Source of the DNA: Pleomorphomonas sp. | GTDB taxonomy: Bacteria; Pseudomonadota; Alphaproteobacteria; Rhizobiales; Pleomorphomonadaceae | Length of the DNA: 64,000 nt | Assembly (NCBI GenBank): GCA_029976075.1 | Contig: JARKNW010000115.1 | Span: 1 to 64,000 of the forward strand | Direction of reading: 5' to 3' | Shown: in pieces, positions 45,391 to 59,644 of the stretch | Layout: each line of letters starts with the position of its first letter | How positions within the stretch are numbered: position 1 is the stretch's first letter | Translations under genes and position numbers: made by a program | Notes under the pieces: generated by a model | What the model saw: only the letters and a program-made list of their open reading frames with translations | What the model was told of the DNA's origin: nothing | The model's database searches: none

Positions 45391-46359
45391 ATGACCCAGC
45401 TCCGCTCCCACCCCCGTCTGGTGCGTAAGCTCCAGGAGGCGCTCGGCGACCAGCTCTGCGTCGCTCTCGACGATCCGACCGTCGTCGAGATCATGCTCAA
45501 CCCCGATGGCAAGCTCTTCATCGAACGGCTCGGCCACGGCATTGCTCCAGCCGGCGAGATGACGGCGGCCACCGCCGAGATCGTCATCGGCAGTGTTGCC
45601 CATGCCCTGAACTCGGAGGCAGATGACGAGCAGCCGATCATCTCGGGCGAGCTGCCGATCGGCGGCCATCGCTTTGAAGGACTGCTGCCACCAGTCGTGA
45701 GTGGGCCTACCTTCACCATCCGCCGCAGGGCATCAAAGCTGATCCCGCTCGCCGATTATGTGAGCGGCAGGGTGATGACCGCCACTCAGGCCGACGTCAT
45801 CCGCAATGCGGTGACCTCAAAGCTCAACATCGTCATCTCCGGGGGGACGGGTTCGGGCAAGACGACGCTGGCCAACGCGGTGATCGCCGAGATCGCCGAC
45901 GCCGCTCCCGATGATCGGCTGCTTGTCCTTGAAGACACCGCCGAGATCCAGTGCGGCGGCGAGAATGTCGTGGCGCTGCACACCTCGGACACCGTGGACA
46001 TGGCGCGCCTCCTCAAAAGCACCATGCGATTGAGACCCGACCGGATCATCGTCGGTGAAGTCCGCGACGGTGCGGCACTCACCCTCCTCAAGGCCTGGAA
46101 CACCGGACATCCGGGCGGGGTCGCCACCATCCATGCCAATTCAGCGGAATCAGCACTACGCCGGCTCGAACAACTGACGGCCGAAGCGAGCCAGCAGCCG
46201 ATGCAGGACGTCATCGGCGAGGCGGTCGACCTGATCGTCTCCATTGAGCGAACGCCGAAAGGCCGCATCGTCAGGGATGTCCTTCACGTCGAGAGCTTCT
46301 CCGGCGGCCGCTACCAGATTGAATCCTACGCACAAAAGGATCGCGCCCATGTCGCGTAA
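45391..46359 (+). CDS. trbB: Mating-channel ATPase TrbB
   Basis: The 322-residue VirB11-type secretion ATPase has Walker [12 protein letters not shown], the Asp box [11 protein letters not shown], Walker [13 protein letters not shown] and the His box [15 protein letters not shown]. It works at the inner-membrane base of the type IV secretion channel for pilus assembly and transfer. It opens the trb operon behind traI. Confidence 0.95.
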   Translation: MTQLRSHPRLVRKLQEALGDQLCVALDDPTVVEIMLNPDGKLFIERLGHGIAPAGEMTAATAEIVIGSVAHALNSEADDEQPIISGELPIGGHRFEGLLPPVVSGPTFTIRRRASKLIPLADYVSGRVMTATQADVIRNAVTSKLNIVISGGTGSGKTTLANAVIAEIADAAPDDRLLVLEDTAEIQCGGENVVALHTSDTVDMARLLKSTMRLRPDRIIVGEVRDGAALTLLKAWNTGHPGGVATIHANSAESALRRLEQLTAEASQQPMQDVIGEAVDLIVSIERTPKGRIVRDVLHVESFSGGRYQIESYAQKDRAHVA

Positions 46360-46720
46360 AGCCCTCCTTGTCCGCATTGTCCTTGCTTTCGTCGTCGGGG
46401 CAACACTCAGTCTTCCGGCCTTCGCCTCGTCCGGCGGCAGCCTGCCCTGGGAGGGGCCGCTTCAGCAGATCCAACAATCGATCACCGGACCGGTCGCCGG
46501 CTTCATTGCGCTCGCCGCTGTCGCGGTCGCCGGCGGCATGCTGATCTTCGGCGGCGAACTCAACGATTTCGCGCGGCGGCTCATGTATGTCGTGCTTGTC
46601 GCCGGCATCCTGCTTGGCGCTACCCAGATTGTCGCGCTGTTCGGTGCAACGGGAGCCTCGATCGGCATCGCAGGGGACGAAAGCACGCCTGGATCAACCG
46701 GGCAGGGGGCGGGGGGCTAA
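46349..46720 (+). CDS. trbC: Prepilin TrbC
   Basis: The 123-residue protein has a signal sequence ([19 protein letters not shown]) and two membrane helices ([20 protein letters not shown] and [20 protein letters not shown]). It is the VirB2-type pilin precursor. TraF, encoded at 2.2 kb, is the expected maturation protease. The start overlaps the end of trbB by 11 bases. Confidence 0.9.
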   Translation: MSRKALLVRIVLAFVVGATLSLPAFASSGGSLPWEGPLQQIQQSITGPVAGFIALAAVAVAGGMLIFGGELNDFARRLMYVVLVAGILLGATQIVALFGATGASIGIAGDESTPGSTGQGAGG

Positions 46721-47019
46721 TGGCTGACCTTAGCTCATCCCTCCAGCGCACCCGCATTCACCGCGCCCTGTCACGGCCCAATCTGCTGATGGGGGCCGAC
46801 CGCGAGCTGGTACTCGTGACAGGGCTCGCCAGCATCATCCTGATTTTCGTCGTGCTGACCTGGATCTCCGCTCTCTTCGGTCTTGCCGTCTGGTCGGTGA
46901 TCGTGGGGCTCTTGCGCATGATGGCCAAGGCAGATCCGCTGATGCGGCGCGTCTACCTGCGCCACATCACATACCGCTGGCAGTATCGCCCGACATCGTC
47001 GCCCTGGCGGCGCGCTTGA
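46720..47019 (+). CDS. trbD: Mating-channel protein TrbD
   Basis: The 99-residue VirB3-type protein starts one base inside the trbC stop (TAATG). It has a conserved N-terminus (RTRIHRALSRPNLLMGADRE) and one or two membrane helices (ELVLVTGLASIILIFVVLTW and GLAVWSVIVGLL). VirB3-type proteins associate with the VirB4-type ATPase, which is encoded next. Confidence 0.9.
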   Translation: MADLSSSLQRTRIHRALSRPNLLMGADRELVLVTGLASIILIFVVLTWISALFGLAVWSVIVGLLRMMAKADPLMRRVYLRHITYRWQYRPTSSPWRRA

Positions 47020-47029
47020 GGGATCAGTC

Positions 47030-49528
47030 ATGGCCGCGCTTTCCCCCTTCCGCCACCGCGATCCTTCCTTCTCGGATCTCGTGCCCTATGCCGGGCTCGT
47101 CGCCAACGGCGTCATTCTCCTGAAAGACGGCTCGCTGATGGCAGGCTGGTATTTCGCGGGGCCGGATTCGGAGAGTTCCACCGACGTCGAGCGCAATGAG
47201 GTCTCGCGCCAGATCAATGCGATCCTCGCACGCCTCGGCTCGGGCTGGATGATCCAGGTCGAGGCGTTGCGCATTCCAACAACAGACTATCCAAGGGAAG
47301 ACGCCTGTCATTTCCCCGATGCAGTTACCCGCGCGATCGACGCGGAACGGCGGGCGCACTTCGAGCAGAAGCGGGGACATTTTGAAAGCCGGCTCGCCCT
47401 GATTCTGACTTGGCGCCCGCCGGAGCGGCGCAAGTCCAGTCTTGCCCGCTATGTCTACTCAGACGAAGCGAGCCGGACGGCCACATTCGCCGAAACCGCG
47501 CTGCAGTCCTTCGAGACCTCGGTCCGCGAGGTCGAGCAATATCTCTCAAACGTCATTTCCGTTGAGCGCATGCGCACGCGGGAGATCGTGCAGCGGGGAG
47601 GGGAGGGCCGCTCCCGCATTGCCCGGTTCGACGATCTCTTCCAGTTCATCCGCTACTGCGTCACGGCAGAGAACCATCCGGTGCGCCTGCCGGAGATCCC
47701 TATGTATCTCGACTGGCTGGTGACGGCGGAATACCAACATGGCCTGACGCCCATGGTCGAGGGGCGCTTTGTCGGCATCGTCGCCATCGACGGCCTGCCG
47801 GCCGAGAGTTGGCCGGGCATTCTCAACAGTCTTGATCGGATGCCGCTCACCTATCGCTGGTCGAGCCGCTTCATGTTCCTCGATGAGCTGGAGGCACGCG
47901 ACCGGCTCGAGCACACACGCAAGAAATGGCAGCAGAAGGTCCGCCCCTTCTTCGACCAACTCTTCCAGACCCAATCGCGCTCTGTCGACCAGGACGCCAT
48001 GGCTATGGTCGCGGAGACAGAGGACGCGATCGCGGAAGCTGCCTCCCAGTTGGTCGCCTACGGCTATTACACTCCGGTCATCGTGCTGCATGACAATGAC
48101 GCGGAGCGCTTGCGAGAAAACTGTGAAAGCATCCGCCGCATTGTGCAGGCCGAGGGGTTCGGGGCACGCGTCGAGACGCTGAACGCCACCGAGGCCTTTC
48201 TCGGCAGCCTCCCCGGCAACTGGTACGCCAATATCCGCGAACCGCTGATCAACACCCGCAATCTCTCTGATCTCCTGCCGCTCAACTCCGTCTGGTCGGG
48301 GAGCCCCGTAGCACCATGCCCGTTCTATCCGCCGGGCTCGCCTCCACTCTGCCAAGTCGCCTCCGGCTCGACCCCATTTCGGCTGAACCTTCACGTCGAT
48401 GACGTCGGCCACACGCTGATCTTCGGGCCGACAGGCTCGGGCAAATCAACCCTGTTGGCGCTGATCGCGGCGCAGTTCCGTCGCTATGACGGCGCGCAAA
48501 TCTTCGCCTTCGACAAGGGCCGCTCGCTCATGCCGCTGACGCTCGCCGCGGGCGGCGATCACTATGAAATCGGCGGAGACAGCGACGACGAACCGAGAGC
48601 TTTACTCTCGTTCTGCCCACTCGGCGAGCTCTCAACCGATGGCGACAAAGCCTGGGCGACGGACTGGCTGGAGATGCTGGTCGCTCTGCAGGGAGTCACC
48701 ATCACACCGGATCATCGCAACGCCATTGCCCGCCAGGTCGACCTGATGGCCAACGCACCGGGCCGCTCGCTTTCCGATTTCGTGTCGGGGGTGCAAATGC
48801 GCGAGATCAAGGAGGCACTCCACGCCTACACCGTCGATGGGCCCATGGGCCATCTTTTGGATGCCGAACAGGACGGGTTGATGCTTCAGTCCCTCCAAAC
48901 CTTCGAAATCGAAGAATTGATGAACATGGGGACACGCCACCTGGTCGCTGTGCTCACCTATCTCTTCCGGCGGATTGAGAAGCGCCTGACCGGTGCGCCG
49001 AGCCTGATCCTGCTCGACGAGGCCTGGCTGATGCTCGGGCACCCATTGTTCCGCGACAAGATTCGTGAATGGCTGAAGGTGTTGCGCAAGGCCAACTGCG
49101 CTGTCGTACTCGCCACCCAGTCAATCTCGGATGCCGACCGCTCCGGCATCATCGATGTTTTGAAGGAATCCTGCCCAACCAAGATTTGTCTGCCGAATGG
49201 CGCGGCGCGCGAACCTGGCACCCGCGAGTTTTATGAAAAGCTTGGGTTCAACGAGCGGCAGATCGAGATCATTGCATCGGCCATCCCGAAGCAGGACTAT
49301 TACGTCACCTCCACCGACGGCCGGCGCCTCTTCGACATGGCGCTCGGTCCCGTGGCACTCGCCTTTGTCGGCGCCTCAGGCCGCGACCATCTCAAACGCA
49401 TCCTCGAGTTCAAGGCCGTCCATGGAGCCGAGTGGCCGGCGCACTGGCTCGAAGCGAGGGGCATCGCCCATGCGCGTCAGCTGCTTGAGGCCAAATTGAT
49501 CAAACCGCATGCGCAGAGGGCAGGATGA
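47030..49528 (+). CDS. trbE: Mating-channel ATPase TrbE (VirB4 type)
   Basis: The 832-residue ATPase powers the channel from the inner-membrane side. A long N-terminal domain (HRDPSFSDLVPYAGLVANGV) precedes the P-loop IFGPTGSGKSTLLAL, Walker B LILLDEAWLML and the sensor segment VLATQSISDADRSGI. It appears complete. Confidence 0.95.
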   Translation: MAALSPFRHRDPSFSDLVPYAGLVANGVILLKDGSLMAGWYFAGPDSESSTDVERNEVSRQINAILARLGSGWMIQVEALRIPTTDYPREDACHFPDAVTRAIDAERRAHFEQKRGHFESRLALILTWRPPERRKSSLARYVYSDEASRTATFAETALQSFETSVREVEQYLSNVISVERMRTREIVQRGGEGRSRIARFDDLFQFIRYCVTAENHPVRLPEIPMYLDWLVTAEYQHGLTPMVEGRFVGIVAIDGLPAESWPGILNSLDRMPLTYRWSSRFMFLDELEARDRLEHTRKKWQQKVRPFFDQLFQTQSRSVDQDAMAMVAETEDAIAEAASQLVAYGYYTPVIVLHDNDAERLRENCESIRRIVQAEGFGARVETLNATEAFLGSLPGNWYANIREPLINTRNLSDLLPLNSVWSGSPVAPCPFYPPGSPPLCQVASGSTPFRLNLHVDDVGHTLIFGPTGSGKSTLLALIAAQFRRYDGAQIFAFDKGRSLMPLTLAAGGDHYEIGGDSDDEPRALLSFCPLGELSTDGDKAWATDWLEMLVALQGVTITPDHRNAIARQVDLMANAPGRSLSDFVSGVQMREIKEALHAYTVDGPMGHLLDAEQDGLMLQSLQTFEIEELMNMGTRHLVAVLTYLFRRIEKRLTGAPSLILLDEAWLMLGHPLFRDKIREWLKVLRKANCAVVLATQSISDADRSGIIDVLKESCPTKICLPNGAAREPGTREFYEKLGFNERQIEIIASAIPKQDYYVTSTDGRRLFDMALGPVALAFVGASGRDHLKRILEFKAVHGAEWPAHWLEARGIAHARQLLEAKLIKPHAQRAG

Positions 49529-50337
49529 AGAGACCTCATGAGATTCCGCGCTTGATCGCGAGCCACCGCATCCTTTCGGCCGCGCTCATCTTGTCGATGT
49601 TCTGCGGGCAGGGTCAGGCCGGCGGCGGGCTCACCGGCGGTGCGACAGAATGGACGCAGATTCTCAACAACGGCGAGCTTGTCCACCTCGTCGGCCAGTC
49701 CTCGCAGCAGATCAACAATCAGATCACCCAGATCTCGCAGCTTGCCGAGCAGATCCAGAACCAGCTTCGCATTTATCAGAACATGTTGCAGAACACCGCG
49801 CAACTGCCGACCCACGTCTGGGGAGAAGTCCAGAGCGACCTCAACCAGTTGCGCTCGATCGTCAATCAGGGGCAGGGCATCGCCTTTTCCATGGGGAATG
49901 TCGATGATGTCCTCAAATCACGCTTCCAGAGCTACGCCGACTTCAAGACCAATCTGCCGAGCGGGTCTAGTTTCTCGTCATCCTATCAGACCTGGTCGGC
50001 GACCAATCGCGACACGATCTCGGGAACGCTAAAGGCCGCAAACCTCACCGCCGATCAGTTCGGCAGCGAGGAGGCGACCATGTCGCAGTTGCGCTCGATG
50101 TCGGAAGGCGCCGACGGCCAGATGAAGGCGCTTCAGGTCGGCCATGACATCGCCGCCCAAGAGGTCGCGCAGATGCAGAAGCTGCGCGGGCTTGTCTCCC
50201 AGCAGATGACCATGATGGCAACTTGGTACCAATCCGAGCAAGCCGAAGAGGACCTGTCTCAGGCTCGCCGCGAGGAGTTCTTCAAGTCGGCCGCGCCATC
50301 GATCTCCGGTGGACAGGAGATGCGCCCGAGATGGTGA
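49525..50337 (+). CDS. trbJ: Mating-channel protein TrbJ (VirB5 type)
   Basis: The 270-residue periplasmic protein has a signal sequence (RILSAALILSMFCGQGQA), then ATEWTQILNNGELVHLVGQS and coiled segments (QQINNQITQISQLAEQIQNQ). It is a VirB5-like pilus-tip component. It overlaps trbE by 4 bases. Its last 19 residues (FFKSAAPSISGGQEMRPRW) are nearly repeated at the end of TrbK, and the same bases supply the ribosome-binding site and start of trbK. Confidence 0.92.
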   Translation: MKRPHEIPRLIASHRILSAALILSMFCGQGQAGGGLTGGATEWTQILNNGELVHLVGQSSQQINNQITQISQLAEQIQNQLRIYQNMLQNTAQLPTHVWGEVQSDLNQLRSIVNQGQGIAFSMGNVDDVLKSRFQSYADFKTNLPSGSSFSSSYQTWSATNRDTISGTLKAANLTADQFGSEEATMSQLRSMSEGADGQMKALQVGHDIAAQEVAQMQKLRGLVSQQMTMMATWYQSEQAEEDLSQARREEFFKSAAPSISGGQEMRPRW

Positions 50338-50549
50338 ACCGCACTCTCATCTACACCGCCGTGATCGCGAGCTTGCTTTCGGCATCGATCTCCGGGGCGA
50401 TCAGTTGGCAGATTGCAAGTTCGCGGACCTGCATCCAGGGCAACGCTCCGGCCCAACCAACGGCATCGACCGACAAGCGGCAAAGCAACTTCTTCAAATC
50501 GACGGCTCCACCCCTTACCGGTGGCCAGGAAATGAGGCCACGATGGTAG
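50331..50549 (+). CDS. trbK: Entry-exclusion protein TrbK
   Basis: The 72-residue protein begins MVNRTLIYTAVIASLLSASI with a single membrane segment or signal and has a cysteine at IASSRTC. TrbK prevents redundant entry of related plasmids. Its C-terminus FFKSTAPPLTGGQEMRPRW repeats the TrbJ tail (15 of 19 residues identical). The start ATGGTGA overlaps the trbJ stop. Confidence 0.85.
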   Translation: MVNRTLIYTAVIASLLSASISGAISWQIASSRTCIQGNAPAQPTASTDKRQSNFFKSTAPPLTGGQEMRPRW

Positions 50550-51739
50550 CAGTCAAGAGGCCCGCGGCCCTGAACTCGGCTTTCGCTGCGGCCTGTGCCG
50601 CCGTTGTCATTCTCTTCGCTTCTCCCACCCTCGCCGCCGACGGCAGCGTGCTCACCACGCTGGAAAACCAGGTGGTCGCGGCGGCCAAGGGCTGGGAGAC
50701 CACCATCATGGATGCGGCGCGGTCGCTGTTCTGGATCCTCGCCGGGATCGAGATCGGGGTTGCCGCCGTCTGGCTCGCCCTTCAGGCTGCTTCGCTCGAG
50801 GCCTGGTTCGCCGAACTCGTCCGCCGCATCATGTTCGTCGGCTTCTTCGCCTTCGTCCTCGATCGAGGGCCGGCGCTGGCCAAGGCAATCGTCGACAGTC
50901 TGTTCCAGATCGGCGCCGGGGGCGGATCAGCCTCGCCCGCCAATGTCTTCAATGCCGGGCTCACAGTCGCCGCGAAGATGTCGGAGAAAATCTCCTTCGG
51001 GGTGTTCCAGGACAATGCGCTGGCGCTTTCAGCCTCGCTCGCCATGATCGTCAGCGTCATCGCTTTTTCGCTCGTTGCCGCGATCTTCCTCTCGGTCCTC
51101 GTTGAAATGTATGTCGGGCTCCTCGCGGCCATGATCCTGCTCGGCCTCGGCGGCTCGTCCTACACGAAGGATTTCGCGATCCGCTATCTCATCTATGCTT
51201 TCTCGGTCGGCATGAAACTGATGGCGCTGGTCATGATCGCCAAGATCGGCTCCGACGTGCTGATCGGGCTGGCAAGCGATGCGACCGTCGGTGACCAGTA
51301 TCAGACCGCGCTGGCAATCGCCGGTATCGCCGTCGTGGTCTTCGTCATCGCCATGTACGTACCGACCATCATTCAGGGCGTTGTGCAAGGCGCGTCCGTT
51401 ACCGGCGGCATGGAGTCGATCCGCCATGGTGGTCAAGCCGCGAGTTTCGCAGCAGGCGGAGCGGCGCTTGCCTGGGGCGGGGCGAGGGCGGGAGCGTCCG
51501 CCTACACATCGGCGCGCGCAGGCGGCTCTTCCTTCGGCAGCGCCGCCCTTTCCGGATTGAGGGGCGCGGCTTCCACCGGCGGTGCCATGGCCTCAGCCGC
51601 GAGGGACAAAGCCATCGGCTCGCCGGGTGCCTATTCCGGTTCCCTCCTCGGGCTGGCCAATGCCAAGCTGGATCAGGGGCAATCGGCCGGGCAGGGGCGT
51701 CCGGCGTCGCCACCGCCGCCACCAAAGCATCAAGATTGA
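50543..51739 (+). CDS. trbL: Mating-channel membrane protein TrbL (VirB6 type)
   Basis: The protein of about 398 residues has a signal segment ending ASPTLAADG, then several membrane helices (LFWILAGIEIGVAAVWLALQ; ALSASLAMIVSVIAFSLVAA; VEMYVGLLAAMILLGLGGSS; AIAGIAVVVFVIAMYVP). A Gly/Ala/Ser-rich C-terminus and a proline tail end the protein (PPPPPKHQD). It is the polytopic channel protein. Start ATGGTAG at 50543 overlaps the trbK stop. Confidence 0.9.
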   Translation: MVAVKRPAALNSAFAAACAAVVILFASPTLAADGSVLTTLENQVVAAAKGWETTIMDAARSLFWILAGIEIGVAAVWLALQAASLEAWFAELVRRIMFVGFFAFVLDRGPALAKAIVDSLFQIGAGGGSASPANVFNAGLTVAAKMSEKISFGVFQDNALALSASLAMIVSVIAFSLVAAIFLSVLVEMYVGLLAAMILLGLGGSSYTKDFAIRYLIYAFSVGMKLMALVMIAKIGSDVLIGLASDATVGDQYQTALAIAGIAVVVFVIAMYVPTIIQGVVQGASVTGGMESIRHGGQAASFAAGGAALAWGGARAGASAYTSARAGGSSFGSAALSGLRGAASTGGAMASAARDKAIGSPGAYSGSLLGLANAKLDQGQSAGQGRPASPPPPPKHQD

Positions 51740-51759
51740 CTTCATGAAGGAGCCCCGCC

Positions 51760-52419
51760 GTGGCCGAGCATACTCCCGACAATCCCTATCTCGCCGCCCG
51801 GCAGGAATGGACCGAACGCTACGGCTCATATGTTCGCGCCGCCTCGGCCTGGCGCCTCGTTGGCATCGTGAGCCTGTCGCTAGCGACCCTCAGCACGGGA
51901 TTTGCTCTCTACCAGAGCACCAAGGTCAAGCTCGTTCCCTATATCGTCGAGGTCGACAAATTAGGCTCCGCCGTCAATGCCGGGTTTCCCGCGCAAATCG
52001 AATATGCCGATCCACGCGTCGTACGAGCAAGCCTAGCTGCCTTCGTTACGAACTTCCGATCGGTCAGCCCTGATGCGGTCGTCCAGAAGCAATATATCGA
52101 TCGCACCTACGCTCTCTTGCGCACCTCGGATCCGGCGACCGAAAAGGTCAACAACTGGTTCCGCTCATCCTCCCCCTTCGACAAGGCAAAGACGGCAACG
52201 GTCGCCATCGAAGTCAACAACGTGGTCCCACTCTCCGGTCAATCGTTCCAGATCGACTGGACCGAGTATGAACGCGACCGCAAGGGCAAGGAAGTCGCCA
52301 CGCGCCGCTTTCGCGGCATCGCCAATGTCGTCCTGATCCCGCCCCAGGATGAAAGCGTCATCCGCCTCAACCCGATCGGTCTGTACCTCAAGGACTTTGA
52401 CTGGACCGCCCAGATCTGA
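51760..52419 (+). CDS. trbF: Mating-channel protein TrbF (VirB8 type)
   Basis: The 219-residue protein has a short cytoplasmic tail, one membrane helix ([20 protein letters not shown]) and a VirB8-like periplasmic domain with [20 protein letters not shown] and [15 protein letters not shown]. It nucleates channel assembly. Confidence 0.93.
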   Translation: MAEHTPDNPYLAARQEWTERYGSYVRAASAWRLVGIVSLSLATLSTGFALYQSTKVKLVPYIVEVDKLGSAVNAGFPAQIEYADPRVVRASLAAFVTNFRSVSPDAVVQKQYIDRTYALLRTSDPATEKVNNWFRSSSPFDKAKTATVAIEVNNVVPLSGQSFQIDWTEYERDRKGKEVATRRFRGIANVVLIPPQDESVIRLNPIGLYLKDFDWTAQI

Positions 52420-52433
52420 AAGGCCGCGCCCCC

Positions 52434-53279
52434 ATGAAGGCGAATTTCCCCACATCCAGCGCGGTGCGGATGCGCACCTTGCTGGCTCTTACGCTTATCT
52501 GCCCCTTCCTCCTTCAATCGCACGCCGATGCGCAATCGATGACCTTCAAGGAAACAAAGGGCGTGGAGATCTCCGGACAATGGCGCAGCCAGTCCGGACT
52601 GGTCACCAAAGGTCCGGACGGCAAGGTCATCTTTCTCTATGGCGAGGTTCAGCCCTCGGTTATCTGTTCGCCGCTCCAGGTCTGCGACATCGAGCTCCAG
52701 GGTGGAGAAATTGTCCGTGACGTGCTGGTCGGCGACACGGTGCGCTGGAAAGTGGAACCGGCAACCTCCGGAGCGACGGGCGGGCAGGCCATCCACCTGA
52801 TCGTCAAGCCGACCGAGCCCGGCCTCGTCACCTCCATGGTGGTGACGACTTCGCGCCGCACCTATCATATCCAACTCAAATCACATCCGACCCAATATAT
52901 GGCCCGCGTCGGCTTCGACTACCCGGAAGACGTCTCGTCACGGTTGGCCGACATTAACGCCCGCATCGAGGCGAGCACCATTCCCGGCGCCGGAGTTCCC
53001 GCCGATCAGCTGAACTTCGGATACTCGATTTCGGGAAGCGCCCGTTTCCGGCCGACCCGCGTCTACACCGACGGCACCAAGACCTACATCCAGTTCCCAG
53101 AGTCCGTCGCAGCCCGCGAGGCCCCAGTCCTCTTCGTCGTCTCGGGAGGTCAGAACCGCATCGTCAACTATCGCATGAAGAGCAACATGATGATCGTCGA
53201 TTTCGCGGTCGATAAGGCGATCCTGATCTCCGGCGTGGGCTGGAACCAGGAAAAGATCACCATCAAGAGGGGAGGGTGA
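52434..53279 (+). CDS. trbG: Mating-channel protein TrbG (VirB9 type)
   Basis: The 281-residue protein has an N-terminal signal ([20 protein letters not shown]), the VirB9-like domain with [24 protein letters not shown] spacing ([20 protein letters not shown]) and a C-terminal segment [20 protein letters not shown]. It forms part of the outer-membrane core with TrbH and TrbI. Confidence 0.93.
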   Translation: MKANFPTSSAVRMRTLLALTLICPFLLQSHADAQSMTFKETKGVEISGQWRSQSGLVTKGPDGKVIFLYGEVQPSVICSPLQVCDIELQGGEIVRDVLVGDTVRWKVEPATSGATGGQAIHLIVKPTEPGLVTSMVVTTSRRTYHIQLKSHPTQYMARVGFDYPEDVSSRLADINARIEASTIPGAGVPADQLNFGYSISGSARFRPTRVYTDGTKTYIQFPESVAAREAPVLFVVSGGQNRIVNYRMKSNMMIVDFAVDKAILISGVGWNQEKITIKRGG

Positions 53280-53283
53280 TCCG

Positions 53284-56046
<2,763 letters not shown>

Positions 56047-56068
56047 GCTCCCTTTCGTCAGGCTCGGA

Positions 56069-56953
56069 TCAGTCTTCGATGCGGAGGGGGTATTTCACGG
56101 TGTCGATGTCGGCGGGGTTCGGGCCGCTGCGAAGGCCGGTGTCGAGGGCGTCGATGGCCGTCATCTCGGCGTCGGCCAGCGCAAAGTCGAAGACGGCGAA
56201 ATTCTCGGCGATCCGCCTGGGGTTCACCGATTTTGGAATGGCGCAGAAGCCATGCTGCAGATGCCAGCGCAGGATCACCTGAGCGGCGGTCTTGCCGTGC
56301 CTTGTCGCAAGGCCGGTGATGACGGGGTGCGACAGCGGGCTCGGCGCCGCCTCGGGGTCGTCGGTGAAGTAGCGCATGACGCCGCCGATCGGCGACCAAG
56401 CCTGGGTGGCGATGCCGAGCCGCTCGTGGGTGGCGCGCAAACCTTCCTGCGTGAAGAAGGGATGCAGCTCCACCTGGTTGACGTGCGGCACGATGCCGGT
56501 GCGGTCGATCAGGTCGGCGAGCAGCTCGGGGGAGAAGTTGGAGACGCCGATCGCCTTGGCGCGTCCCTCGGCGAGCAGGCGGCCAACCGCCTTCCAGGCC
56601 GCCACCGTGCGCTGCCACTCGTTGGGCATCGGCTGGTGCAAGAGATAGAGATCGACCGTGTCGACGCCGAGCTTCTTGAGGCTGCGGTCGAAGCCGTGCA
56701 GCGCCTCGTAATAGCCGTAGTCGCTGATCCACAGCTTGGTGACGAGGAACACGTCGTCGCGGCCGACGGGGGCGTTGCGCAGCGCTTCGCCCACCTCGGT
56801 CTCGTTGCGGTAGGCGGCGGCGGTGTCGATCAGCCGGTAGCCGGTGGAAAGCGCAGCGGACACGGCGGTGATAGTGTCCTCGGGGCTGCTGCGGTAGACG
56901 CCGAGGCCGAGCAGCGGCATGGCGACGCCATTGGCGAGCGTTGTCTTTTCCAT
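56069..56953 (-). CDS. Aldo/keto reductase (AKR5 / 2,5-diketogluconate reductase-like)
   Basis: The 294-residue enzyme has the AKR motifs MPLLGLGVYRSS, YRLIDTAAAYRNETEVGEAL (Asp and Tyr), VFLVTKLWISDYG (Lys) and DLYLLHQPMPNEW (His). VSNF and a C-terminal IPKSVNPRRIAENF give NADPH binding. Substrates are probably small carbonyls or keto sugars. It lies between the other two reductases in what looks like one minus-strand operon. Confidence 0.92.
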   Translation of the reverse strand: MEKTTLANGVAMPLLGLGVYRSSPEDTITAVSAALSTGYRLIDTAAAYRNETEVGEALRNAPVGRDDVFLVTKLWISDYGYYEALHGFDRSLKKLGVDTVDLYLLHQPMPNEWQRTVAAWKAVGRLLAEGRAKAIGVSNFSPELLADLIDRTGIVPHVNQVELHPFFTQEGLRATHERLGIATQAWSPIGGVMRYFTDDPEAAPSPLSHPVITGLATRHGKTAAQVILRWHLQHGFCAIPKSVNPRRIAENFAVFDFALADAEMTAIDALDTGLRSGPNPADIDTVKYPLRIED

Positions 56954-56972
56954 GGTCGGGATCGATCTCCGT

Positions 56973-58046
<1,074 letters not shown>

Positions 58047-58089
58047 TTAGGTGCTACAATCGGCATGTGCCTATAAGCTGGACTAATGA

Positions 58090-58986
58090 ATGTCGGGCGA
58101 GAACTTCAACAACCTCTCCGCCTTCGTGATGGTGGCCAGGGAGCGCAGCTTCACCAAGGCGGCGGCCAAGCTCGGCATTTCGCAATCGGCCCTCAGTCAG
58201 ACCATCAAGGGACTGGAGGTGCGGCTGGGCCTGCCGCTTCTGACGCGCACCACGCGGTCGGTGTCGCCGACCGAGGCGGGCCAGCGCCTGCTGCAATCGG
58301 TGGCGCCACGCTTTGAGGATATCGAGCGGGATATCGCGGCGCTCAGCGCTCTCCGGGAAAAGCCGGCCGGCGTGATCCGCATCACCTCGGGCGAGCACCC
58401 GGCGGTGACCGTCCTGCAGCCGGCGCTGGCCAAGTTCCTGCCCGACTATCCCGACATCAAGGTGGAGATCATCGTCGACTACGGCCTGACCGACATCGTC
58501 GCCGAAAACTTCGATGCCGGCGTGCGGCTCGGCGAGCAGGTGGCCAAAGACATGATCGCCGTGCCGATCGGGCCGGAGATGCGGATGGCCGTCGTCGGTG
58601 CACCGACCTATTTCGCGCGATATCCCAAGCCGACGACACCACAGGAGCTGACGCAGCACAACTGCATCAATTTCCGTCTGCCGACCTATGGCGGCCTGTT
58701 TCCGTGGGAGTTCGAAAAAGCCGGGCGCGAGTTGAAGGTGCGGGTCGAGGGCCAACTGATCTTCAATAACATGGCGCTCAGGCTCAATTCGGCGCTGTCG
58801 GGCACCGGGCTTGCCTATGTGCCGGAAGACGAGGTGCTCGGGCCTATCGCCGAGGGGCGGCTGATCCGCGTGCTGGCGGACTGGTGCGAGCCGTTCCCCG
58901 GCTATCACCTCTACTACCCGAGCCGACGCCATTCCTCGCCCGCGCTGGCCGCGCTGGTGGCAGGTTTGAGATACCGGAGAAGGTGA
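58090..58986 (+). CDS. LysR-family transcriptional regulator
   Basis: The 298-residue protein has an N-terminal winged helix (FVMVARERSFTKAAAKLGIS, then QSALSQTIKGLEVRLGLPLL) and an effector domain ending with FPGYHLYYPSRRHSSPALAA. It is divergent from the reductase operon over a 133-base gap, the classic LysR layout, and probably activates it. Confidence 0.93.
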   Translation: MSGENFNNLSAFVMVARERSFTKAAAKLGISQSALSQTIKGLEVRLGLPLLTRTTRSVSPTEAGQRLLQSVAPRFEDIERDIAALSALREKPAGVIRITSGEHPAVTVLQPALAKFLPDYPDIKVEIIVDYGLTDIVAENFDAGVRLGEQVAKDMIAVPIGPEMRMAVVGAPTYFARYPKPTTPQELTQHNCINFRLPTYGGLFPWEFEKAGRELKVRVEGQLIFNNMALRLNSALSGTGLAYVPEDEVLGPIAEGRLIRVLADWCEPFPGYHLYYPSRRHSSPALAALVAGLRYRRR

Positions 58987-59644
58987 GACGGCGCGTCTTT
59001 TCCTTTTGCCCAGGGCGAAAAGGGTGAGGATGAGATATCAGGAACGGCAGGGCTTCTGAAGGGACAATTTCCCACCACTGGTGGGTCTGCCTTCGAGCAC
59101 CGCAGAAGTCATCCTAAACCCGAGCAGAGATTGGAAGCCCTCTTTCTAATCGCCCTGCGGCCTTTGGGGTCGAGACCGTACGTTAAGCCCCGGCCACGCT
59201 CATGTAGGCCATTGATAGAATAAGCTTTCCACGTCCAGAGAACGTCCGCGCCTGATAGACGCATGACTCACGGAGCAATGTTCGCTATTGTTCGCATAAT
59301 GAATGTTATGGAACCACCCTAACATTTCATGTTGAAAATCTGCGTTAAACACAGACGGCCCCGCTGGAGAACTACGATGCGGGAGGTACTGGCAAAAGTG
59401 CAGGTAGCCTCCATTCGTGGTCGGAACAGCAAGCTATCGTTGATGGTTGCTCATCAACTATCGACAGATCGGCGAAGGTATAAGCTGCCTTCCTGTCTCC
59501 TCCGATATCACGCAGGAATGCCCGGGCGAACCTTCGGGCATCGGCACGCCACCTCACCGTCAATAGCAGCCGCCAGATAACCAGCCAGCTCTGTTTGTGG
59601 CGGAGCGTTTTCTACATCGTAGTACTTCTTGGGAACCAGCGAGC
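58987..59644. other. Intergenic region, no gene supported
   Basis: Short frames such as 59329-59580 (plus) have no similarity I can see. AATGTTA (59302-59308) and TAACATT (59320-59326) form an inverted repeat in an AT-rich patch, perhaps an old operator. Composition becomes less GC-rich to the right. Confidence 0.4.
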
